Shown here in pieces: positions 21,732 through 31,639 of a stretch of DNA of 64,000 bases. Within the stretch, counting starts at the first letter, position 1. Each line of letters begins with the position of its first letter. The notes under the pieces were generated by a model. It was not told where the DNA came from, searched no databases, and saw nothing but the letters and a program-made list of their open reading frames with translations. The translations under genes were made by a program, and so were the position numbers. The stretch comes from Dipteris shenzhenensis (lineage: Eukaryota; Polypodiophyta; Polypodiopsida; Gleicheniales), in the NCBI GenBank assembly GCA_047967505.1, contig CM106538.1. One strand, 5' to 3'.

Positions 21732-22241
21732 CATAGTTAGGGGAAACGGAAACGGGGAAACGGGGAACGGAAACGGAAACGTTTCGGGATTTTTGGAGGG
21801 CTGAAACGGGTAAGTAGAAAGAGTTTCTTTTCCTTTTGATGAAGAAACCAAGCTCTTTTGCCCATGTGATATCGAGTCCACCTACCAGAAGCAGGCTGCA
21901 GGAGAGAAAGGAGAGGAAAGGAGTGAATGGGGCTGAAGGAGGGCTGGAAAACCTTGAGGATGGAGAGAGTATGACGCTGAAGGAGTGGAAGGAGCCTGGA
22001 GACCAAAATCAAAAGCAAAAAGACAAAAAATGTGATTTTGGAGACCTAGCAGCCTGTGTTGTCTGAAACGGCACATTTCAGGGCTCTGAAACGCGTTTCA
22101 GACTGGCTGAAACGTTTCAGCCAGCCGTTTCAGGGTCCTGAAACGTTTCAGGGTCCTGAAACGCGTTTCAGGAAACGGCGCTTCTCTGAAACGGCGTTCC
22201 AGGCCTGGCTGGGCTCTGAAACGCGTTTCAGCGTAACTTTG
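21732..22241. mobile_element. Non-autonomous hAT (Ac/Ds-like) element with AAACGG subterminal repeats
   Basis: The 510-bp segment lies between perfect 8-bp direct repeats. Its ends form short inverted repeats: left CATAGTTA, right (reverse complement) CAAAGTTA, each followed 4-5 nt later by AAACG. The left subterminal region (21741-21809) contains five AAACGG copies. The right one (22062-22231) contains many CTGAAACG/CGTTTCAG sites, including five perfect palindromes. AAACGG is the known binding motif of the maize Ac transposase, and hAT ends begin with CA. No transposase frame is present; the central 230 bases are non-coding. I infer a Ds-type derivative mobilised in trans. Confidence 0.75.
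22085..22231. repeat. Array of five perfect CTGAAACG(CG)TTTCAG palindromes
   Basis: Perfect palindromes lie at 22085-22102, 22103-22124 (22 bp), 22137-22152, 22155-22172 and 22216-22231. Two cores are CTGAAACGTTTCAG and three are CTGAAACGCGTTTCAG. They form the right subterminal region of the hAT-like element. Confidence 0.92.
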
Positions 22242-22249
22242 CTGTGAAC
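22242..22249. repeat. 8-bp target site duplication CTGTGAAC (right)
   Basis: Exact copy of 21724-21731. Confidence 0.8.
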
Positions 22250-22929
22250 ACGAGAAAAGACCCAAAGACCTGAGAAACAGCTCCAACCAATAACCAAGAC
22301 CTCGATGCTGCCTACACTATCGGTGTAGACCACTCTATGTTGCTAGTACTGAGCCATGCAGAGTTACTGCGTGAGTGAGAGAGATGAACTGCGAGGTGTG
22401 AGGACTGTGAGAGCTGAGATATGGAGCTGAGAAACTGAGAGAAAGCTGAGTGAGACAGCTCAAACCCAACCATTTGCTGTCCAAACACCCTACTGTTGCC
22501 GCGTGTAGAGGCTACCAGGATTTGCGATCTGGAAGAGGCTGATTCATTGCTCTCTTTGACCTGTACGGCCGCTACAAGGAAAAGGGCTGGAGCAAGGCTG
22601 GACGGCTGGCAGATTGAATGACAAAGTGAGACACCAAGCAACCCCTTATATAGCGTTGAACCAGCTGGCTGGTCTGCCCAACTGGCAGATTTGGTTAACC
22701 GACCAGCTGGTAGGGTCAACCGATTGTTTGGGTCGGGTCATATGACCCAACCTTACCAGCATTTACTGTTGGTAATAGGAGATCCAACTGGCCATCAATG
22801 GCCTACTGGAAGTCCTTCAAAAGGTAGCCAGAAGGCTGACCTTTTGTCCTAACCTAGCACTAACTACCCTCTAATTGTAAGGGATGCCTTTGAACTACCT
22901 AGACCTATTCTCCAGTGGGTACTAGAGGA
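22250..22929 (-). other. Promoter-like non-coding segment (minus strand)
   Basis: No gene is recognised. On the minus strand a TATA-like CTATATAAGGGG lies near 22645-22656. Upstream of it in that orientation is sequence rich in GGTTNACC, ACCAGCTGG and GACC phrases (22660-22760), similar in style to 25260-25420. This may be a solo LTR, but I cannot fix its ends. Confidence 0.4.
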
Positions 22930-23830
22930 CTTCGACTCACCCTAGGGCTTGAAGACTGGGGCTCACAATGGGGCCACAGCATATGACAAAAAGCCTACTC
23001 TAGGGAGCTACTGAAGTAAAATTTGAGCTAGTGAGTCAGTTTGTCATAATGCATCCAAGTGCAGGGGTGCATGTGGCACCCACCTATAAGGCCCCACATG
23101 AGGAGAGCACAGGGACATGGTACCAAGACACGATTGGGGAGCATGAGAGTCTATTGAGCATCAGGTATGGATGCCACATGGGTAGATCTAGATGGAGGGA
23201 ATCACTCACAAGACAGCCACGTGGGCAGTGGGCAGCACTATAGGCTGCTACACGATCTGCTATTAGTGGTCGGTATGAGCTCTGAAAATGGGTCAATCTA
23301 TGGGTCGGTACAACAGACAATACAGCAAGAGTCTGGATGATCCGTAGGGCCTAGAAGACGAGAACATTGTGACAGCTATGCAGGACTGCACAGAAGTTGG
23401 TAGGCTGCTATAGAAGAGGCTGGCCAAGGTTGCACACAAATGAGGCGCAGTAGAAGTACAGTCTGCTGCCAAGGATAAATGTGTTCGTAAGCTGTTGCAA
23501 GGGTGCAGGAGATGGCCTGTTGGCTGCAGCAAAAATGTAGCAGGAGCCAGCAGCACAAAGGCTTCAGAAAAGAGCCTTATAAAGGCATGGACAGGTCGGC
23601 AGATCCACAATCTAGGTTGGCTAGTCTGCCGCAGTTTCGCTGGCTGGAAAATACTGGTCGGTTGTTTAATGACCAAGTCAGCCATCAAGGGGCTTCCCAC
23701 CCTCTATAAGAGACCCCATTACGGGGGGGGCAGAAATGAGTTCAGTCTCTGGACATTCCACCCTACTTCATGTTGGATATCAATGCTCCACTCTCATGTA
23801 ACTACGCGGGAACCAGCTAACTCTACTTGT
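22930..23830 (+). repeat. LTR-like segment related to 38100-38943 (opposite orientation)
   Basis: Phrases shared with the reverse complement of 38100-38943 include CCCACATGAGGAGAGCA, GCCACATGGG, GCCACGTGGGCAG-TGGGCAGCAC and a TATAAGAG box (here 23705-23712, plus). No coding capacity is recognised. The pair looks like two old LTR or solo-LTR copies of one family. Terminal TG/CA positions here are uncertain. Confidence 0.5.
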
Positions 23831-24550
23831 AAGCCCCCCATATGAGGAGAAGGCATTTGAGTAGCTCGGTTATCCGGTAGGTCCTGGTTTGGACACCAGA
23901 TGGGGGCCATGTGTGGCCTGATGGCTGGACGGAGTTGGCACACTGCCAACTAGGCTACATGCAAGTGCGGGAAGGCATCCCATGACTGACCGCATTGAGG
24001 GTAGACGGAGCATTTCCCGGGGCAGCCCACTTTCGGGTTGCGGGGCCCGTTTGGAGTCCCAGATGATCCCGGATGGCTGTGGGCCGAACGGAGTCCGTAG
24101 GTTAGTTGCTCTATTTTGCGCACCGATTCTATCGTGTGGTCGGTGTCCTATTTCGGGACCGACCCCCAATCGACCGTTTTTGGCGGACTGGGTCGGTCAC
24201 CCAATTGAGCCCAACCGACTACGACTGGTGGCTATATAAGAGCAAGCCTGTGAAGCCCATTTTATCACTGGCTACAGCAACCCTGATTCCTTAGCATCCA
24301 GCCTCCGTCCTCTACTGTTTCTGGCACGCCATCGAAGCTTCTCTCACAGGAGCGCACGGCTAGGAGGCGGCGCCATCTATTGTATCAGTTCTACAGTAAT
24401 CAAATTTTTTGATTCTCCATACTATCTGTTTTCTCTCTTGCGTACGAGATCCTATTATCTGTTGAGCACAGACGTTGTATTATTTTCTTACACTTCAGTG
24501 TGCAGGTCAACAAGCTACTGGACAGCAGGAGAGTGGATGAGTGCAGCAGC
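23831..24550 (+). promoter_or_regulatory. Possible TE-derived promoter with TATATAAG
   Basis: GGCTATATAAGAGC at 24231-24244 is preceded by about 100 bases rich in GGTCGG/CCGACC phrases and followed by T-rich leader-like sequence. No reading frame of note follows. The appearance is that of an LTR U3/R, but no element body is attached. Confidence 0.4.
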
Positions 24551-24592
24551 AGAGGTTCTCACACATAGTTCAGATTGTGTGTGAGAACCTCT
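24551..24592. repeat. Perfect 15-bp inverted repeat (hairpin)
   Basis: AGAGGTTCTCACACA at 24551-24565 is exactly complementary to 24578-24592, with a 12-nt loop. It lies in otherwise featureless sequence. Confidence 0.85.
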
Positions 24593-24859
24593 TCTTGATG
24601 CATACTTACAGCCGCATATGTTTGCAGGAGGGTGTTGTGCAAGGAACTCGCAATATGAAAGGTCAAGCAAGCTCATGGAGGAGCATGAAGCAGAAGCACA
24701 GTTTGTGCTCACCAGCATCCATCTCTGTGAAGCTTTTGTAAGAGTGTGTGACTCGGATTTGTGCAATATATTATGAGGCATTTTGAACTATTCTACTGTT
24801 GTCTATCTCCTAAGGTTGGTGCTTGTGAGTTCTATCTTGTAGACACATAAAAGTTGGAG
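24593..24859. other. No recognisable feature
   Basis: Non-coding as far as I can see. Short frames have no known domain. Confidence 0.4.
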
Positions 24860-25540
24860 GTATTTAATTACAGCATTCCCTCCTCTCTATGATTCTTCCG
24901 TTGCACATACCGTAACCATTTACTATTTCCGCTGCGTGAAGAAACTGTCAGAGTATGCAGCAGAAGTATGCATGTGAAGAGAGATGCACGAATGAGACTA
25001 GAGAGAGCAGGTTTTGCGATTAGAGAGAAAATATACTGCACAATGAACTGCAAGGGAATGCAACCAACAAGTGCTGGAAAAAATCTGCTCTACTGCTGAG
25101 AAAATCACTTCAGAAGATACAATCCAAACACTGAACTGCGCCCCGGATAGTCCACACAAAGGCTGAAATATGTGCCTCTGGATGACTGCAAACTGAAGTA
25201 GAACTGCACCTCAGAATGGGTACAATACCAGGGAAAAGGAGCCCTATTTATAGGAGGGGGGTAGGCTGCAGACTGGCTGACTTAACCTGACTTGGCCTGG
25301 GTTGGCTTGTCTGCTAACCCAACCCGGTCTGATCGGTTGACCCGACCCTTTGGTTGGGTGGTTGCATGGCCTGACTGGTCCCAACCAGCTGGCAAAAGCC
25401 AGCACTAAACTGTCCTTAACCAGCCCCTAACCATACCCTGTTTCCAGCCTCTAACCATGCCTACATAACCTAGCTAAATGCCCTGGCACAGCACCCAACC
25501 AACTGCATATTTTACAGGAAGAATCTACTACTATTTTGTG
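24860..25540 (-). other. LTR-like non-coding segment with TATAAATA (minus strand)
   Basis: On the minus strand CTATAAATAGGGCTCC (about 25236-25251) is a canonical TATA box. Upstream (25260-25420 in plus coordinates) is a GGTTGACCC/GGTTGGCTTG-rich block. No coding region is attached and the ends are not resolved. Confidence 0.4.
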
Positions 25541-26140
25541 GTCGGCACACCCACAAATCAGCCCTCAATCCCAATAATACAGACAGGAGATGCCCAGAAC
25601 TCTAATAGAAACTAGCCAAAGGGTCTAGGGTTTTTCTAATACCCATCATAGCTAAGCCCTGACCTATTTTTGTATTCCAATGATGTGTGGTTTTGATTAC
25701 AATGGTAATCTCAGAATTCCTTTTTTTGGGCAGATAAATTTTTTTTTGGGCTGAAGTAATCTCAGAATTCCGCTTGGAGCTAAGTAAACACTAGGAGAAT
25801 CTAACATATATATGGGATTAGAACAAACTCCTAGTGGTTATTTAGGAGTTGAAAGACAATTTCCAGAAAGGTCCTTCAAACATTCCGATGATAAGGGTGT
25901 ATAATATACATTCGGTACAATTGCTATATCCATAAAAAAAAGTCTTCGAGAATGGCTCTTATAAGCAGAGCACTATAAACGTGAAGCCACGACTTGTGTA
26001 AAAAATATTCACAACAACATTGCCAAAGATGATAAAGAAATTCATGAATCCTCACCAACAAACGGAACAGACAAGCAAACAGGCACCCATTATGTAGAAA
26101 GAGGTTAACTACAACCTACGTGGAGGGGTTAAGCCTTTGA
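25541..26140. other. AT-rich non-coding sequence, probably host intron
   Basis: No exon of the taspase-like gene can be recognised immediately downstream of its second exon, so this is probably intron. It contains AATCTCAGAATTCC twice at about 25707-25770. Confidence 0.45.
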
Positions 26141-26147
26141 TTATTAC

Positions 26148-26268
26148 CAGGTGCAGCTCCAACAGCTCCATAAGCACCAGTTCTAGCATCCATAAGGCTG
26201 GCATCACATTCAACTATCCCATCTTCTGTTAGATTGGATCCTTTACCAGCATTAGTGATATCAGCATC
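26148..26268 (-). CDS. Threonine aspartase (taspase-like, asparaginase-2 family), internal exon
   Basis: The minus strand reads DADITNAGKGSNLTEDG, then IVECDASLMDARTGAYGAVG and AAP. This is the highly conserved N-A-G-x-G-S-N-L-T block and E-C-D-A-S-[IL]-M-D block of plant threonine aspartases (Ntn hydrolases related to taspase 1). Splice evidence is good. A TACTAAC branch point and ...AACAG acceptor stand directly before GAT at 26268. The exon ends in CCTG followed by GTAATAA at 26147. The length is 121 bp. The frame continues from the upstream exon at 26442-26492 without a gap. The catalytic Thr region lies in later exons that I cannot find in the window. The gene may continue outside or be a fragment. 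Confidence 0.82.
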
Positions 26269-26441
26269 CTGTTTTTTGCTCCACAATTGTTAGTAAGAAC
26301 CTGGGTACTCACTAAATCTTTCGAATAGTGACACAAGCTTCATATGCAAGAGCACATTATTCAAACTTCAAAAAGAGGTACTCCACATAAATGGTAGCAA
26401 CATAAAGGGCACAGCTTTCAAACAAAATGCTAAGCTGTTAC

Positions 26442-26492
26442 CTCTAACACTCTAACAGCTGCTACGACAGCATCAAGACTTGTCCTAGAAAC
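26442..26492 (-). CDS. Threonine aspartase (taspase-like), preceding internal exon
   Basis: The minus strand encodes VSRTSLDAVVAAVRVLE in 51 bases, bounded by TTTTCATGGCAG before it and GTAACAGC after it. Joined to 26148-26268 it gives ...AAVRVLE-DADITNAGKGSN, which matches the order SALDAV-AA-VLEDDP-TNAGRGSN typical of plant threonine aspartases. The intron between the exons is 173 bp. Upstream exons are not recognised. Gypsy-2 inserted 296 bp upstream of this exon in the transcription sense. Confidence 0.8.
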
Positions 26493-26702
26493 CTGCCATG
26501 AAAACAAACACATGTCGCTGAAAGAGCGGAAAGAAAATAAGAGAGCACAGAAAAAAGAAAAAACATAGCACCCCACTTCAAAAGCTACCGAGGTTGCTCT
26601 GAAAAACTAGATTGTCACAATCATATGTGATGAAATGAACATAGATGGCCAAGTGCGTCAAACTAATTTCCAAGAGAGGTTATATTAGACTATGAGAAAG
26701 AT

Positions 26703-26787
26703 TGTATGACTATGTGCAACCCAGGAGGAAAGGATTCAATTGCCATAATATAACTATAACTGTATGACTGTGTGCAGACCAGGAGGA
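26703..26787. repeat. 58-bp tandem repeat units interrupted by Gypsy-2 (left part)
   Basis: TGTATGACTATGTGCA-ACCCAGGAGGAAAGG... begins at 26703 and again at 26761 (period 58). The second unit is cut after CCAGGAGGA by Gypsy-2 and continues at 32109. A third unit starts at about 32126. Confidence 0.8.
26783..26787. repeat. Target site duplication GAGGA (Gypsy-2, left)
   Basis: GAGGA precedes the LTR start TATCAAG and recurs at 32109-32113. Confidence 0.9.
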
Positions 26788-27256
26788 TATCAAGAACTCA
26801 ATCTCTTGTTCACGAATCTCTGTTCCTACGTTGACACCGATCACGGGCGATGGCATTCAATTGTTCCACCCAACCTAACTCTCGTGGATCACAGATCTTC
26901 TAATTAATTCGTTCCTTTGTTTTTTCATGCTTATCCACGAGACCCTCATTTCCCTAGATAGTTCTCCTTGCCAAATGTCATCATTTTAGCCTCTCCACTT
27001 GGTGCACCTTTTTACCCCTCTCTTGGGGCACATTTAAAACCACTTGCCCCTTGGCATTATTGCACATTTAGGTGCACCTAGGCCTTAGCACTCAGAACTA
27101 CCTAGTCAATGCCATTTCACCCTCACATAGGACCTTGGCAGTTACTTCTCTTGACCATTTCAATTACGCACATTAACTATTACAAAAAGTTGGTCATCTA
27201 AGAGAAAATGCCCACCGATCTTTCTGAGGTCATGCTATCTCGGCTAGAGCATAACA
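26788..27256 (-). repeat. Gypsy-2 3' LTR (element orientation)
   Basis: 469 bp from TATCAAGAACTC to GCATAACA. Near-identical to 31640-32108. Confidence 0.95.
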
Positions 27257-27271
27257 TTCCTTCCCTCTTCA
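27257..27271 (-). other. Polypurine tract of Gypsy-2
   Basis: The minus strand GAAGAGGGAAGGAA borders the LTR, identical to Gypsy-1. Confidence 0.8.
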
Positions 27272-28333
27272 AGCATCAGCGTCCTCGATGATGAAATCTG
27301 GGAACACTCTCCGTAACTGGTATACGGATTCCCAAGTAGCTTCGGATAGAGGCTGACCATGCCATGCAACCAACACCGTGGGTATCTTCCGATTTCGTAT
27401 TTGCATTGTTCCTCAGTCCAGGATTCTTGTTGGCTTGCGCCTTGCATTATCCTCTATCTCCTGAAACAAAACCACACCTTCGATTAGTGAGTCACCTGTA
27501 TGCAAAATTTTCTTTAAGCGCGAAACATGAAAAACCGGGTGCACCTTACACCCCTATGGCAATTCTAATTTATAGGCTACACTGCCTATTCTCTTTAGAA
27601 TTAAACACGGCCCACAGTATCGAGGTGATAACTTAGCACACTCTCCTGAAGTCAACGACTTCGAGTGCGAAGGAACTTTGAGAAAAACTTTTTCTCCTTC
27701 CTTAAATACTCTTATAGACCGGTTTTCATCCGCATACACCTTGGCTCTATCCATAGCCTGGCGGATATTAGCTCTCGCAAGTGCTAGCATCTCCCGCATC
27801 TGAACTACAAAGTTCGCGGCACTAGGCAATTTCTGAGGTACTCCAACTATAGTTGGATTTGCTGGTCTATAACCATAGTTCAATTCAAACGGACTGAACC
27901 CGATAGAGGAATGTTTCCTATCATTGTAGGCAAACTCCAACAATGGCAACCACTTGTCCCATGTATGTTGCCTCAATGACACATATGTACTCAGCATATT
28001 CTCTAAAGTCTGGTTGACTCTCTCCGTCTGACCATCCGTCTCAGGATGATTCCCACTACTCATTCCCAACTCAGCCCTTAGTGTCTCAAATACCGCTGTC
28101 CAAAAATGACCGGTAAATCTGACATCTCTGTCTGACACTATGGATCTAGGCAATCCATGCAGACGAAATATATGTCTAATGAACAAATCCGCCACTTGCG
28201 GGGCACTAACAGACTCTCTAGTCGGAATGAAGTGAGCCATCTTGGTTAGACGATCAACCACCACAAGGATAGAATCATACCCTCCTTGCGTCGTAGGCAG
28301 TCCTAAAATAAAGTCCATGGAAATGCTCTCCTT
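27269..28333 (-). pseudogene. Gypsy-2 integrase core and chromodomain-like tail
   Basis: After the deletion junction the minus strand continues [28 protein letters not shown] and TDGQTERVNQ (all three D, D, E residues visible), then FAYNDRKHSSIGFSPFEL and the C-terminal region AKLSPRYCGPCLILKRIGS-VAYKLELP. A frame break near 27554 precedes the chromodomain-like tail. The frame is not continuous with the upstream gag-RT frame, so no integrase fusion would be made. Confidence 0.9.
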
Positions 28334-30768
28334 TTACTGAATATCAGGATATCGTCAATAAAATGTACTACCAACTTTCCGATATACGGACGTAGTAGAT
28401 CGTTCATAAGCATGACGAAGGTCGCTGGAGCATTGGTAAGTCCGAAGGGCATTACCAAAAACTCATAATGACCAAACCTGCTCCTGAAAGCGGTTTTATG
28501 CACATCCTCGGCTCTAATCCGGATCTGATGGTAGCTGCACTTAAGATCTATCTTGCTGAAAATCACGGCTCCATGTAATGCATCTAGCAAATCATCAATC
28601 CGAGCCATCGGATACCTGTGCTTAACAGTGATATTATTCAATGCTCTGTAATCTATACAGAGGCGAAACGTATCATCCTTTTTCTTCTTTAATATCACTC
28701 GCGAAGCAAAAGGTGAGAAACTTGGTTGAATCTGCCCCAACTTGAGGTATTCTTCCAGTTGTCTACGCACCTCCGCCTCTTCAGCAAAACTCATTCTATG
28801 GGGAGGTCTATTTACAGGTTCTGCCCCCGGGATCAGTTCAATCTTATGTTGAACTTTCCGCTCTGGAGGTAACCCATAAGGTAGTTCATCCCTAAAACAT
28901 TCAGAGAACTCCTCTCTTATAAGATTAGCCAGCTTGGCCATCTCACTACTTTGCGTAACATCAGTGCTAGCCGAAGAATCATCAACCGGCTCTACCGATG
29001 CTGTGCAAAGGAATAAAAACTCTACTTGAGCTTTTCTGATTTCCATCACGGAAACCAACGGTCCTTGAGGTATATCTTTTTCACCTCGCAAGACATAAAG
29101 CACATCATTCATCTTGAACTGATCTACATTCTTTTTCCAATCAATGGCTGGATTCTTCCTAGAATGCCATGCCATACCCAGGGCTATATCTGCATGAGCA
29201 AGCTTGGTCATTTCAAAATCAAGCTTCTCAGCATAGTCCTGAATCCGAAGCTCCAACTGAGTAACCCTTTGGTCCCATACTTCAGTTGAACTTCCATCTG
29301 CCATCCTGACTGTATACACATAGTCAGATGAACTTGTCTTTAATTTCAGCCTCTTCACGAGCTTGGAGTTAATCACATTGTGAGTTGACGCCGAGTCAAA
29401 CAACACAATGACATCATGACTGGCCACTTGCCCTTTCATTTTAATTAACTCCGTATCATTAAAGGCCGTATACCCCGTTGTTGCGGGCTTAGATAGAATG
29501 TTATCAGGTGCACTCGTCACTAACTTAGCAACAGATACACATAACAAACAAGGTACTAACCTCTGAGAAGGTCCCGCTAGTTGCATCTGCATATGTTCCG
29601 CATTGGGACTCTTCTGCATTTCCACGTCGCATTCAGATATTATCATATTAGCCGTGCGACGGTCTTTATTCAATGGACAATCCTTCCACTGATGTCGCTG
29701 AAGGCAGCCGAAGCACAATCCTTCTTTTCTAGCTTTCTCTTTTTGTTCAGGGGTCAACGAGGACTTTGACCAAGCCCGGGCTGCCATTGGAGTTATTTTC
29801 CTTTTCACCCCAACGGTGGTACTTGTTTTTACTGGTCCCTCAACCGGCTTCACCTGCTTGGTTTGGCCACTTGGCTGCGAGACACTTGTCTTTGAAACCC
29901 ATTTCCTCTGAAATCCTCCTTTTTTCGGGTACTCATACTGAGTTCCTGCCTGCACAAATCCACCAGATCTGCCCCTGGCATCCTCATAGTTCAGGGCTAC
30001 TGCAATAGATTCATCTAATGTAGTCACATATTTAGCCCGAACTTCCATTTTGATTTTGTCGTTCAGTCCATAGATATAGTCTTTTAACTGAACCGACATA
30101 GAGAGAGGGTCTGTTATTTTCATGACACATTCCCTGAATTTGTCGGTGTACTCTGCCACCGACAGACTCCTCTGACGAAGATTTCTATAAGCATCCCAAG
30201 CTCGGGACTCTTCATCAGGTGGGAGAAAGTGTTTCTTAAATTCAGCTTTAAACCCTTCATAGGTGGTAGGAGCAACTTGATCCTTCTGTTGCTTTATCCA
30301 CCATCTATCCGCTGCCTCGATAAACAGGTGCGTGGCCTCACGGATTTTCTTTAGATCAGATCTAATTTCACAAATGGCGAAGGCTTCTTCCCACTTGTGT
30401 AACCAAACCTCGATCACATCAGAGCTGCGCTCGGTCATCCGACCAGCGTACTTCTCCGGTCTATAATTAGCAATATTAGGCACTTTGACCCTCGCGCGCT
30501 CTAATGAATGTATACTGGGCTCTGGCTCTGCTGGAGCTTTGCCCTTATCAATTCTAGACGGTCTAGCCGACAAGGCTCGTACCATCTCCCTAATCTCATT
30601 CTGACCAGCATTCACTTGAAGCTGCTGGTTCATAATCTGCTGTAAAGCATCTTCTAATATCGAAATCCTACCGATCAAAGTAGGTGCTGCATGATGTGAC
30701 ATCTGTTGTGTAGACTGTACTCTAGACTCACTAGGATTCACCCTAGAATTATGCCCTTCTGCCTCCAT
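28303..30768 (-). CDS. Gypsy-2 gag-protease-partial RT open frame
   Basis: From ATG at 30768 ([15 protein letters not shown]) the frame is open for about 820 codons. It contains the gag core, zinc knuckle [13 protein letters not shown] (C-x2-C-x3-H-x4-C), the retropepsin motif [17 protein letters not shown] (DSA in place of DSG), and RT up to [42 protein letters not shown] and [10 protein letters not shown]. It ends a few codons after the deletion junction as RRAFPWTLF. Gag and protease therefore look capable of translation, but RT lacks its thumb, RNase H is absent, and enzyme function is unlikely. An upstream in-frame extension toward 30981 has no gag similarity, so I chose the start shared with Gypsy-1. 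Confidence 0.9.
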   Translation of the reverse strand: MEAEGHNSRVNPSESRVQSTQQMSHHAAPTLIGRISILEDALQQIMNQQLQVNAGQNEIREMVRALSARPSRIDKGKAPAEPEPSIHSLERARVKVPNIANYRPEKYAGRMTERSSDVIEVWLHKWEEAFAICEIRSDLKKIREATHLFIEAADRWWIKQQKDQVAPTTYEGFKAEFKKHFLPPDEESRAWDAYRNLRQRSLSVAEYTDKFRECVMKITDPLSMSVQLKDYIYGLNDKIKMEVRAKYVTTLDESIAVALNYEDARGRSGGFVQAGTQYEYPKKGGFQRKWVSKTSVSQPSGQTKQVKPVEGPVKTSTTVGVKRKITPMAARAWSKSSLTPEQKEKARKEGLCFGCLQRHQWKDCPLNKDRRTANMIISECDVEMQKSPNAEHMQMQLAGPSQRLVPCLLCVSVAKLVTSAPDNILSKPATTGYTAFNDTELIKMKGQVASHDVIVLFDSASTHNVINSKLVKRLKLKTSSSDYVYTVRMADGSSTEVWDQRVTQLELRIQDYAEKLDFEMTKLAHADIALGMAWHSRKNPAIDWKKNVDQFKMNDVLYVLRGEKDIPQGPLVSVMEIRKAQVEFLFLCTASVEPVDDSSASTDVTQSSEMAKLANLIREEFSECFRDELPYGLPPERKVQHKIELIPGAEPVNRPPHRMSFAEEAEVRRQLEEYLKLGQIQPSFSPFASRVILKKKKDDTFRLCIDYRALNNITVKHRYPMARIDDLLDALHGAVIFSKIDLKCSYHQIRIRAEDVHKTAFRSRFGHYEFLVMPFGLTNAPATFVMLMNDLLRPYIGKLVVHFIDDILIFSKRRAFPWTLF

Positions 30769-31624
30769 AGTTTCACAATGGAAAATGGTTTTTTTTTTTT
30801 TAATTTTTCTTTCTTCTTTTCTCACGCGAAAACTCCAAAAGTACAGCACTTTAAAATCCCTTTCTGTATAGGAAGAACTACTGCAAACTGAAAACCTGAA
30901 ACATATATATATATAAGAGAAAAGATGCTCCCTGGTTGTCTTCGAAGGATGTTCGCAACAATCCCGGCTGCTCAGCCTCAATCGTTCACAGCGTACTCAA
31001 TTTTGATGTTCATATGCAGACCGTGACGTCTATAATCTTTTCTCCAAGTTGCTTTTTTTTGCAAAGGCGTCAACACGTATCCCCTTTTTTTTTTTTAACA
31101 GCAAACTGTAAAAACAGTAATCACCTGGCCAAAATTTAACACTGTACTTGCAACGGCTGAAATATCTAACGGACCAATTCCTCTCTGAATCGTCAAGGCG
31201 GAATACTCCGTTGGTTTCCAGGTATACGCCGTTCAACCAAAACTTGCGTCAACTCACTAGCGACGGCCTAATCCCATAAGACAGCGCACGATCTGGAACT
31301 TAAATCTGCGCCTACGTTTTTTTTTTTTCCCAGCGACCATCCGTCCCAAATTATTCCAACCTTTGCGTCACCTCTGCGCTCAAGCCCCAATTGAGAAAAC
31401 GTCGTCAACCTTGACGACCTCCATTGCAGTAATCCAGCGCCCACGATTCATAGGCCAATTGCACGGCAGCGCGTTACGGGACCCCCAGGTCACCCCGCTA
31501 GCCTTTTTACATTGACAGTCGGGAACGCCGTCGATCAGGCGTCACCAGCAGCTCCATCACCGCCTCATTTCGTCACATAGTCTAGTCACGTTTACCCCTC
31601 TCTTGTCCCTTACTCTCTCCACAA
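30769..31624 (-). other. Gypsy-2 leader (5' untranslated region)
   Basis: About 860 bases with several T-runs. It is unrelated by eye to the Gypsy-1 leader except for the first ~20 bases beside gag and the primer site. Confidence 0.75.
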
Positions 31625-31637
31625 GGCTCTGATACCA
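31625..31637 (-). other. Primer-binding site, tRNA-iMet type (Gypsy-2)
   Basis: The minus strand reads TGGTATCAGAGCC two bases inside the 5' LTR. Confidence 0.92.
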
Positions 31638-31639
31638 AC

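Noticed and set aside
22312-22719. 135-codon minus-strand frame
   Set aside because: Ser/Gln-rich with no domain, overlapping a promoter-like non-coding segment.
24541-24781. Possible host exon between TTTGCAG and later GT
   Set aside because: Splice-like signals exist but the short translations match nothing I know and the region holds a hairpin and LTR-like flanks.
28303-30981. Starting the Gypsy-2 frame at 30981
   Set aside because: The first 71 codons lie in the leader and have no counterpart in Gypsy-1. MEAEG at 30768 is the shared gag start.
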